Of a stretch of 7,614 nt of DNA, positions 1 to 5,535 are shown piece by piece. The DNA is taken from contig JAZDJJ010000049.1 in the NCBI GenBank assembly GCA_043804035.1, forward strand, positions 1 through 7,614, read 5' to 3'. The position numbers and the translations under genes were made by a program. This DNA comes from JAZDJJ01 sp043804035 (GTDB lineage Bacteria > Bacteroidota > Bacteroidia > Palsa-948). Positions within the stretch are counted from its first letter, which is position 1; each line of letters begins with the position of its first letter. The notes below the pieces were generated by a model. It was given only the letters and a program-made list of their open reading frames with translations. It had not been told where the DNA came from and made no database searches.

Positions 1-34
1 TGATGGCTTCTTGTCTTTTTTGATGTTCTTTCAT
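1..34 (-). CDS. N-terminal fragment of a possible transposase/HTH protein (partial)
   Basis: Read on the minus strand from an ATG at 34-32, the frame gives MKEHQKRQEAI and runs off the window without a stop. The hydrophilic, Lys/Gln/Glu-rich start resembles the segment that precedes the helix-turn-helix in IS481-like or other integrase-type transposases. Eleven residues cannot identify a family. The call rests mainly on the repeat structure just upstream. It could also be the start of an unrelated leftward gene, or chance. Confidence 0.33.
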   Translation of the reverse strand, partial: MKEHQKRQEAI

Positions 35-56
35 AAAAAATGTTTTTTTGAAAGAA
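26..56 (-). promoter_or_regulatory. Hairpin covering the start codon of the leftward frame
   Basis: TTCTTTCA (26-33) pairs with TGAAAGAA (49-56). After one T/T mismatch, an A-run (35-39) pairs with a T-run (43-47), giving a stem of about 14 positions and a 3-nt loop. In the leftward transcript the TG of the start codon (34-32) lies in the stem. Many insertion sequences hide their start codon or ribosome site this way to silence read-through transcripts. That role is inferred here, and the stem is AT-rich and only moderately stable. Confidence 0.3.
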
Positions 57-79
57 TGTCGGAAATTATGTCAAAGAAC

Positions 80-89
80 TATATTTGCA
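80..89 (+). promoter_or_regulatory. Bacteroidota-type -7 box pointing towards the thiolase
   Basis: TATATTTGCA matches the Bacteroidota sigma -7 consensus TAnnTTTG exactly. No TTTG at the matching -33 distance was found. It reads rightward, away from the leftward frame, and would start transcription near 96, leaving about 200 nt of leader before the thiolase. If 1-141 is an IS end, this would be an outward promoter. I saw no better box between 142 and 302. Confidence 0.38.
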
Positions 90-141
90 AAAGTGTAACC
101 TATGTTATGCTACGAAAAAAAGTGTAACCTATGTTATGCTA
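89..141. repeat. Pair of 24-nt direct repeats, period 29
   Basis: Positions 89-112 and 118-141 are identical over 24 nt and are separated by 5 nt. The shared core is TGTAACCTATGTTATGC. Tandem protein-binding sites of this kind occur at transposon ends, so they may be transposase-binding sites. Two copies with a 5-nt gap do not fit a CRISPR array. Confidence 0.75.
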
Positions 142-162
142 TTTATCAACTAAACCATTAAG

Positions 163-239
163 AGTTAATAGAAAATTGTTAATCGTTAATAGGAAATAGC
201 AAATAGTTAAAAGTTAATAGTCAATAGCAAATAGTAAAT
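163..239. repeat. Degenerate 7-bp tandem array, 11 units
   Basis: Eleven in-phase heptads fill 163-239 with no gap. They follow the pattern nGnnAAn: G at position 2 and AA at positions 5-6 occur in every unit, and AGTTAAT, AGCAAAT and AGTAAAT are typical. Similar AT-rich heptad stretches are common between genes in uncultured Bacteroidota. The array lies in the probable leader of the thiolase operon. No function can be assigned; it may be slippage-generated spacer DNA. Confidence 0.65.
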
Positions 240-302
240 TGTATTCAATAGTTCGGCTTCGCTCACTACAAGTAATAAATAACAAATAATAAATAATAAA
301 TT

Positions 303-1481
303 ATGAAAGAAGTATACATCGTTTCTGCCGTTCGGACTCCTATGGGGAGTTTTGGCGGCTCGCTGAAAGATATTTCGGCAACAAAACTCGGAGCAATAGC
401 CATTAAAGGCGCTCTCAAAAAAATTAATCTGGACCCGAAAGAGGTACAGGATGTTATGATGGGTTGCGTGCTACAAGCAAATATCGGGCAAGCACCTGCT
501 CGTCAGGCAGCAATATTTGCTGGATTGCCCGACACTGTTCACTGTACAACCATAAATAAAGTTTGTGCATCGGGGATGAAAGCTATTATGCAAGGCACAC
601 AAAGTATTATGCTTGGTGATGCTGATGTGGTTGTTGCAGGAGGAATGGAGAATATGAGCCGAGTGCCTTTTTATTCCGAGGACATGAGATGGGGAAATAA
701 GTATGGAAACATATCTATGATTGATGGTGTGATAAAAGATGGACTGATAGATGTATATCATAATTATCTAATGGGTGTTGCCGCTGATTTGTGCGCTAAA
801 AAATATAACGTCACAAGAAAAGAGCAAGATGATTTTGCTATTGAATCCTACACTCGCTCAGCTAACGCATGGAAAGCAGGAAAGTTTAATGATGAAATTA
901 TTCCCGTGGAAATTCCTCAGCGCAAAGGCGACCCGATTCTTTTCAAAGAAGATGAAGAATACAGAAGTGTGAACTTTGCAAAAATTCCTGAACTGCGAGC
1001 AATATTTTCAAAAGATGGAACTGTTACTGCTGCAAACGCATCCACAATAAACGATGGGGCAGCAGCAATTATTCTGATGAGTAAAGAAAAAGCAGATAAA
1101 CTCGGAATAAAACCTCTGGCGAAAATAATTTCTTATGCTGACGCAGCACAGGCTCCAGAAGATTTTCCAACAACTCCTTCTATTGCCGTTCCGAAAGCAG
1201 TAGCCAAAGCAAAATTGCAAATGAGCGATATAAATTATTTTGAATTGAACGAAGCATTTGCTATTGTAGGAATTGCGAACATACAAGAGATGAAACTTAA
1301 TCCAAGTAAAGTGAATGTAAACGGCGGCGCTGTTTCACTCGGTCATCCGCTCGGCTGTTCAGGTGCAAGAATCATTGTTACACTTATCAACGTGCTGAAA
1401 CAAAACAAAGCGAAGTATGGAGCAGCAGGAATTTGTAATGGTGGTGGTGGTGCTTCGGCTGTCGTAATTGAAAACGTTTAG
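303..1481 (+). CDS. Acetyl-CoA C-acetyltransferase (thiolase)
   Basis: Thiolase-superfamily enzyme of 392 residues, the usual length for the cytosolic homotetrameric type. It would condense two acetyl-CoA to acetoacetyl-CoA or run the reverse cleavage, in fatty-acid, ketone-body or amino-acid breakdown. The N-terminal half carries VRTPMGSFGG and the acylated nucleophile Cys88 in INKVCASGMKA. The C-terminal half has NEAF (Asn316), GHPLGCSGAR with His348, and the proton-donor Cys378 in CNGGGGAS, so all catalytic positions are present. The ATG at 303 fits the family start MKEVYIVSAVRTP; no Shine-Dalgarno sequence is seen. Its stop lies 4 nt before the next gene, suggesting a two-gene operon. Whether it prefers acetoacetyl-CoA or longer 3-ketoacyl-CoA cannot be settled from sequence alone. 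Confidence 0.95.
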   Translation: MKEVYIVSAVRTPMGSFGGSLKDISATKLGAIAIKGALKKINLDPKEVQDVMMGCVLQANIGQAPARQAAIFAGLPDTVHCTTINKVCASGMKAIMQGTQSIMLGDADVVVAGGMENMSRVPFYSEDMRWGNKYGNISMIDGVIKDGLIDVYHNYLMGVAADLCAKKYNVTRKEQDDFAIESYTRSANAWKAGKFNDEIIPVEIPQRKGDPILFKEDEEYRSVNFAKIPELRAIFSKDGTVTAANASTINDGAAAIILMSKEKADKLGIKPLAKIISYADAAQAPEDFPTTPSIAVPKAVAKAKLQMSDINYFELNEAFAIVGIANIQEMKLNPSKVNVNGGAVSLGHPLGCSGARIIVTLINVLKQNKAKYGAAGICNGGGGASAVVIENV

Positions 1482-1485
1482 TTTT

Positions 1486-2325
1486 ATGTTTGGTATTTGT
1501 AATTTAAGTATCGTTCCATGCAGAAAAGAGCCATCCGACAAAAGCGAGATGATTACTCAACTTTTATTCGGAGAACACTTTGAAGTGCTGGATGAAAAAA
1601 AATCGTGGGTACTGATTCGTATTGCGTATGATGGATATGAATGTTGGATTGACAAAAAACAATTTTCCCCCATCAGTGAAAAGAATATCAAAAGCATCAG
1701 CAATACAAATACAGCAGTAACAACTGATTTAGTACAACTTGCAATTCCTTTATCATCTCCTAATGAAAGAGAAAAATTTATTTCTGTTGTTTTAGGAAGT
1801 TCTCTGCCTTATTTCCAAAACAAAATTTTTTCATTAGCAAAACAGGAATTTATTTTTGAGGGTGCAGTGAAATTTCCATTTCAGAAAAAGAAAAAAAATG
1901 AAAACAAAGTTCTGTCATCTGACGGGAATGATTTAAGATTGAATGGAATTGCTGATACTGCTCGTTGGTACCTCAATACTCCTTACCTCTGGGGCGGACG
2001 CTCACCATTCGGAATTGACTGCTCCGGATTTACGCAAATGGTTTTTAAACTGAACGGCATCAAACTTTTCCGTGATGTATGGCAGCAAGCAAGATATGGA
2101 ACAACATTAAGTTTTTTGGAAGAAGCACAAACAGGCGATTTAGCTTTCTTTGATAATAAAGAAGGGGATTTTATTCATGTGGGAATTTTATTGGGAAATA
2201 ATAAAATTATTCATGCATCAGGAAAAGTACATATTGATCCGCTTGACCATCACGGAATATTTAATGAAGAGATGAAAAAATATACACATAGTTTGAGAGT
2301 AGTAAAAAGATATTTGTCGTTTTAG
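1486..2325 (+). CDS. SH3b-NlpC/P60 (C40) peptidoglycan endopeptidase
   Basis: Predicted cysteine peptidase of 279 residues that would cut peptide stems of peptidoglycan. Residues of about 1-64 form a bacterial SH3-like domain (WVLIRI, GYECWID), followed by a linker with a Lys-rich stretch near 134-141. The C-terminal NlpC/P60 domain (about 155-279) has catalytic Cys179 in GIDCSGFTQ, His231 in HVGILLG and His243 in IIHASG, so the Cys-His-His triad is complete. No signal peptide or lipobox is visible, so export is unclear. The frame also opens at a TTG (1468) inside the thiolase, but the ATG at 1486 is chosen because it removes that overlap and gives MFGICNLS, as I recall for relatives. The 4-nt gap implies co-transcription with the thiolase. 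Confidence 0.9.
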   Translation: MFGICNLSIVPCRKEPSDKSEMITQLLFGEHFEVLDEKKSWVLIRIAYDGYECWIDKKQFSPISEKNIKSISNTNTAVTTDLVQLAIPLSSPNEREKFISVVLGSSLPYFQNKIFSLAKQEFIFEGAVKFPFQKKKKNENKVLSSDGNDLRLNGIADTARWYLNTPYLWGGRSPFGIDCSGFTQMVFKLNGIKLFRDVWQQARYGTTLSFLEEAQTGDLAFFDNKEGDFIHVGILLGNNKIIHASGKVHIDPLDHHGIFNEEMKKYTHSLRVVKRYLSF

Positions 2326-2566
2326 TTTGTTATTTTTCTTCTACATTGCTTACCTCAAAACTTTTCAAATATTTTTTGGGAATAAGAATGGATGCCAATG
2401 AACCTAATAGGTTTTCCTGACTATGTTTTTGTTTGTTCATAATTGCTATATAATAATTTGTCAAATATACGCCAGCACCTCAAATTAAGATTTAACCTAC
2501 GAATTGCAGATAGTTAGTATATTCGCACAATTTGTTAATTGTGAATTTTAATTCTTAATTTTTTCT
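2326..2566. other. Intergenic region between the NlpC/P60 gene and sucC
   Basis: AT-rich spacer with no plausible gene. It holds a weak hairpin (AACCT 2401-2405 / AGGTT 2409-2413, followed by TTCC) that is too short for a confident terminator. A promoter-like box at 2518-2527 and an AATT/TTAATT-rich leader precede sucC. sucC is therefore probably a separate transcription unit. Confidence 0.5.
2518..2527 (+). promoter_or_regulatory. Probable -7 box of the sucC promoter
   Basis: TATATTCGCA differs at one position from the Bacteroidota -7 consensus TAnnTTTG, followed by the often-seen CA. It lies 39 nt before the sucC ATG, a normal leader length. No clear TTTG is present at the -33 distance; the nearest T-run is TTTA at 2491-2494. 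No Shine-Dalgarno sequence separates it from the gene. Confidence 0.42.
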
Positions 2567-3754
2567 ATGAACTTACACGAATACCAGGGCAAGCAAATTC
2601 TGAAATCATTTGGAGTAAGAGTACAGGAAGGTATGATTGCTGAAACGGCTGAACAAGCAGTGAATGTTGCAAAAGAATTACAAAAACAAACAGGCACTCC
2701 CATCTGGATTGTGAAAGCTCAGGTGCATGCAGGCGGCAGAGGAAAAGCCGGCGGAGTTAAGATGGCAAAAACATTAAATGAAGTCAATGAAAAAGCAAAA
2801 GCAATGCTCGGAATGAAATTGGTTTCGCGACAAACCGGCCCTCAGGGAAAAATTGTTCATAAAATATTAATTGCTCAGGATGTTTATTATCCGGGCGAAA
2901 ATCCAACGAAAGAATATTACATGAGCGTACTGCTCAACCGTGCCCGTGGAAGAAACATGATTGTTTATTCACAGGAAGGAGGAATGGAAATTGAAGAAGT
3001 GGCGGCAAAAACACCGAATAAAATTTTCAAAGAAGAAATTAATCCAAAAATTGGATTGAGAGATTTTCAGTGCAGAAAAATTGCTTTTAATCTTGGAATG
3101 AGTGGAGAAGCATTTAAGAATATGACAAAATTTATTGCTTTGCTTTACAAGGCATACGAATCCATTGATGCTTCTCTCTTTGAAATAAATCCTCTTCTAA
3201 AAACTTCTGATAATAAAATTGTGGTGGTGGATACAAAAGTTGCACTGGATGATAATGCCTTGTTTCGCCATCCTGATTATGCATCAATGTACGATGTTCT
3301 GGAAGAAGACCCAACAGAAGTGGAAGCCGGTAAGTACGATCTTAATTATGTGAAGTTATCTGGAAATGTGGGATGCATGGTGAATGGCGCCGGATTAGCA
3401 ATGGCTACGATGGATATTATTAAACTTTCAGGCGGAGAGCCGGCAAACTTTTTAGATATAGGTGGAACTGCAAATGCCGAAAGAGTGGAGGAAGGATTCC
3501 GTATTATTCTGAAAGATCCGAATGTGAAAGTTATTCTCATAAATATTTTCGGAGGCATTGTTCGCTGCGACAGAGTTGCTCAGGGAATTGTGGATGCCTA
3601 TAAAAACATGGAAAATATTTCTATCCCCATTATTGTACGTCTTCAGGGAACAAATGCTGAAGAAACAAAAAAAATAATTGATGAATCAGGATTAAAAGTT
3701 TACTCGGCTACTCTGCTACAGGAAGCCGCTGATCTTGTGCAAAAAAATTTGTAA
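2567..3754 (+). CDS. sucC: Succinyl-CoA synthetase (succinate-CoA ligase), beta subunit
   Basis: Beta subunit of the TCA-cycle enzyme that converts succinyl-CoA to succinate with formation of ATP or GTP; it works as a complex with the alpha subunit SucD in the cytoplasm. The 395-residue length is close to the family norm of about 390. The N-terminal ATP-grasp domain starts with the signature MNLHEYQGKQILKSFGV and has the nucleotide loop HAGGRGKAGGVK (about 55-66). The C-terminal CoA-ligase domain carries GNVGCMVNGAGLAMATMD, the glycine-rich LDIGG and NIFGGIVRCDRVA. The ATG at 2567 matches the conserved N-terminus. No sucD lies next to it: the next gene is on the opposite strand. Nucleotide preference (ADP or GDP) cannot be read with confidence. 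Confidence 0.96.
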   Translation: MNLHEYQGKQILKSFGVRVQEGMIAETAEQAVNVAKELQKQTGTPIWIVKAQVHAGGRGKAGGVKMAKTLNEVNEKAKAMLGMKLVSRQTGPQGKIVHKILIAQDVYYPGENPTKEYYMSVLLNRARGRNMIVYSQEGGMEIEEVAAKTPNKIFKEEINPKIGLRDFQCRKIAFNLGMSGEAFKNMTKFIALLYKAYESIDASLFEINPLLKTSDNKIVVVDTKVALDDNALFRHPDYASMYDVLEEDPTEVEAGKYDLNYVKLSGNVGCMVNGAGLAMATMDIIKLSGGEPANFLDIGGTANAERVEEGFRIILKDPNVKVILINIFGGIVRCDRVAQGIVDAYKNMENISIPIIVRLQGTNAEETKKIIDESGLKVYSATLLQEAADLVQKNL

Positions 3755-3903
3755 CACAGATTCAAATCTGGCAAATTCTATAAAGAAAAAGGAATGTGTT
3801 TTTATTTTTATCCCGTTTTGGTATTTGATCTTCGGACATTGATCTTGCCGAAATGCCGAAAATATGTATAATTGAAAATTTTATGTAGATTTCTCTCTTC
3901 CTT
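3755..3903. other. Convergent intergenic region between sucC and the aminotransferase
   Basis: Both genes end here. A small hairpin sits just after the sucC stop (CAGATT 3757-3762 / AATCTG 3765-3770) but has no T-run after it. A second weak pairing (TTCGG 3831-3835 / CCGAA 3848-3852) could act in either direction. TTGATCTT occurs twice, 14 nt apart (3825, 3839). No convincing intrinsic terminator is seen. Confidence 0.4.
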
Positions 3904-5106
3904 TTATTCCAATTCTCCAAGCGCCTTTTTTATTCTTTTCATTGCTTCCATCAATTTATCTTCAGCGGCAGCGTAAGAAATGCGAATATGATTATCATCT
4001 CCAAAAGCATCTCCGGGAACGAGAGCCACATGTCCTTTCTCTAAAAGATACATGCAGAGGTCAGATGAGGATTTTATTTTAGATCCTTCCCGAAAGAAAA
4101 GATTTTTCTTTCCCAAGTAATAAGATATATCAGGAAAAAAATAGAATGCACCGTTAGGAAAATTTGTTTTTACTCCGGGAATTTCTTTCAGTAATTCGTA
4201 AACTAAATCTCTTCTTCTTTTGAATGCATCGCGCATAGGATAAATAATAGAAACATCAAGTTCTGCAGCACAATGCATCGCTTTTTGTGCTATAGAACAA
4301 GTGGCAGAAGTAAATTGTCCTTGTATTTTATCGCATGCTTTTGCAATCCATAGCGGAGCAGCCAGATAACCCACACGCCAGCCCGTCATTGCAAACGACT
4401 TTGAGGCACCATTCACTACAATAGTTCTTTCTTTCATTGCATCAAATTGTGCAATGGATTCGTGTTTGCCAATAAAGTTTATGTGTTCGTAAATTTCATC
4501 CGAGATAACATAAAGTTCGGGATACTGCACAATAACTTCTGCAATTGCTTTCAATTCTTCTTTCGTATAAACTGACCCGGTTGGATTGCAAGGTGAAGAA
4601 AAAACAATCAGTCGTGTTTTTGAAGTGATGGCATTTTTTAATTGCTGTGGAGTTATCTTGAAATTATCTTGAACCTTTGTTGGAAGTATTACAGATTTTC
4701 CTTCGGCAAGTTTTACCTGCTCAGGATAAGTTACCCAATAAGGAGCTGGCACTATAACTTCTTCGCCGGGATTAACAAGGCAGAGCATGGCATTAGCAAT
4801 GGATTGCTTAGCACCTGTGGAAACAACAATTTGCTCCGGCTGATAATCAAGATTGTTATCGCGTTTAAATTTTTTTGCGATGGCTTGTCGCAGTTCAATA
4901 TATCCTGAAACATGTGTGTAGTAACTAAAGTTTTCGTCAATTGATTTTTTTGCCGCCAACTTAATAATGTCGGGAGTAGTAAAATCCGGTTCGCCCAAAC
5001 TCAAACTAATCATATCCACACCTTGCGCTTTTAACTCACGGCTCTTTTGTGCCATGCCAATGGTCTGTGGTTCTTCAATATTGTTAATACGATGAGAAAG
5101 TTTCAT
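3904..5106 (-). CDS. Pyridoxal-phosphate-dependent class I/II aminotransferase (aspartate aminotransferase-like)
   Basis: Fold-type I aminotransferase of 400 residues, most like the thermophile-type (subgroup I-gamma) aspartate/prephenate aminotransferases. These move an amino group between amino acids and 2-oxo acids. With the ATG at 5106, PLP-binding residues are Asn174 (PCNPTG), Asp203 (SDEIYE), the Schiff-base Lys236 (GASKSFAMTGWRVGY) and Arg244. Arg375 (HIRISYAA) would bind the substrate carboxylate. The start KLSHRINNI...MAQKSRELKAQG and SLSLGEPDF are typical of the group. A TTG at 5133 would extend it by 9 residues, but that codon lies inside a promoter box, so the ATG is preferred. 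The gene converges on sucC. Substrate range (aspartate, prephenate or others) is not determined. Confidence 0.93.
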   Translation of the reverse strand: MKLSHRINNIEEPQTIGMAQKSRELKAQGVDMISLSLGEPDFTTPDIIKLAAKKSIDENFSYYTHVSGYIELRQAIAKKFKRDNNLDYQPEQIVVSTGAKQSIANAMLCLVNPGEEVIVPAPYWVTYPEQVKLAEGKSVILPTKVQDNFKITPQQLKNAITSKTRLIVFSSPCNPTGSVYTKEELKAIAEVIVQYPELYVISDEIYEHINFIGKHESIAQFDAMKERTIVVNGASKSFAMTGWRVGYLAAPLWIAKACDKIQGQFTSATCSIAQKAMHCAAELDVSIIYPMRDAFKRRRDLVYELLKEIPGVKTNFPNGAFYFFPDISYYLGKKNLFFREGSKIKSSSDLCMYLLEKGHVALVPGDAFGDDNHIRISYAAAEDKLMEAMKRIKKALGELE

Positions 5107-5130
5107 ACTGTAATATTTATTATGTTTAGG

Positions 5131-5138
5131 CAAAACTA
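5131..5138 (-). promoter_or_regulatory. -7 box of the aminotransferase promoter
   Basis: On the minus strand TAGTTTTG matches TAnnTTTG exactly, 24 nt before the ATG at 5106. The TTG of this box is the alternative start codon at 5133, which argues against that longer frame. No clear -33 TTTG was seen at the expected distance. Confidence 0.47.
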
Positions 5139-5163
5139 ATAAAATATCTTATTTGATTTTTTA

Positions 5164-5220
5164 ATTACTTTTATTGAATAAAATTTCATGTATGTTTACC
5201 AAATAGAAAAATTACTTATG
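5164..5220 (+). pseudogene. Possible relic of the start of the gene at 6886 (duplicated 5' end)
   Basis: Positions 5164-5194 align without gaps to 6862-6892 with 26 of 31 matches. The alignment includes the ATGTAT that starts the last gene (5188 corresponds to 6886). From 5188 the frame reads MYVYQIEKLLM and stops, loosely like MYMHIAVQILLL of the intact gene. This could be a decayed copy of the upstream region and first codons, left by duplication or insertion of the intervening nuclease segment. The stretch is short and AT-rich, so chance similarity is not excluded. Confidence 0.3.
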
Positions 5221-5239
5221 TAATTTGAATTCATCTATG

Positions 5240-5489
5240 GGGCAGTCCCAAAAATTGGTTTCGTCATTGCGACATGACTCGTATTGAGATTACCGAAATA
5301 AGCGAAGCGAAATGGAAGCAATCTCTTATTTCGGCAAGCTCAGTAACCAAATAGCAGGGACAAAGATTGCTTCGGGTTGCTTAAAACAACCCTACTAATG
5401 AACCACCCTCGGTTCATCTTTTGTTGATTTTTTTTGGCACAAAAAATTACTTCTCGCAATGACGTTTATTTGTATTTTTAGAATTGCCC
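5240..5489 (+). repeat. Palindromic MITE-like intergenic repeat, copy A
   Basis: A unit of about 250 bp with nested inverted repeats and no reading frame of note. Outer arms 5240-5254 and 5475-5489 match at 12 of 15 positions. Inner arms CGTCATTGCGA (5262-5272) and TCGCAATGACG (5454-5464) are perfect. Further perfect pairs are CCGAAATAAG/CTTATTTCGG (5293-5302/5325-5334) and GAAGCAATCT/AGATTGCTTC (5315-5324/5364-5373). The GTCATTGCGA...GAAGCAATCT design is, from memory, widespread between genes in uncultured bacteria. It shares a block of 75 nt (5393-5467) with copy B at 70 of 75 positions. The ends are approximate. It fills most of the gap between the aminotransferase and the nuclease. Confidence 0.72.
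5398..5422 (+). terminator. Terminator-like hairpin inside repeat copy A
   Basis: ATGAACC (5398-5404) pairs with GGTTCAT (5411-5417) around a 6-nt loop, followed by C and TTTT, then a longer T-run at about 5428-5436. It lies upstream of the nuclease and could insulate it from rightward read-through. The stem is short and activity is unproven. Confidence 0.3.
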
Positions 5490-5535
5490 TAAAAAAATAA
5501 TCATTGCCATAGAAAATCAGGATGAAAAGTAATTT

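Larger units (their letters stand above)
1..141 (-). mobile_element. Possible end of an insertion sequence (IS481-like?), truncated by the window edge
   Basis: Three things seen together suggest an IS end. A leftward reading frame begins at 34 and leaves the window. A 31-nt hairpin covers its start codon. Two identical 24-nt direct repeats (89-112 and 118-141, period 29) containing TGTAACCTATGTTATGC lie upstream of it. From memory, IS481-type elements often have ends built around TGTAACCTATGT-like words, and related transposases begin with a short charged segment before a helix-turn-helix. The family is inferred, because only 11 codons are visible and the opposite end is outside the window. 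The outer boundary is taken at the end of the second repeat; no target-site duplication can be tested. Confidence 0.4.

Noticed and set aside
89..141. Minimal CRISPR-like direct repeats
   Set aside because: Only two repeats with a 5-nt gap; better explained as tandem protein-binding sites.
471..761. Minus-strand frame of 96 codons inside the thiolase
   Set aside because: Antisense shadow of a well-conserved gene; its translation shows no recognisable family.
1468..1485. TTG start extending the NlpC/P60 gene into the thiolase
   Set aside because: It adds six residues not needed for the SH3b domain and overlaps the thiolase end; the ATG at 1486 is the natural start.
2401..2413. Hairpin AACCT/AGGTT after the NlpC/P60 gene as a terminator
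   Set aside because: A 5-bp stem with no proper T-run, 76 nt after the stop; too weak to call.
3757..3770. Hairpin CAGATT/AATCTG just after sucC as an intrinsic terminator
   Set aside because: The stem is short and no T-run follows.
5107..5133. TTG start adding nine residues to the aminotransferase
   Set aside because: The TTG is part of an exact -7 promoter box, and the family N-terminus begins at the ATG at 5106.
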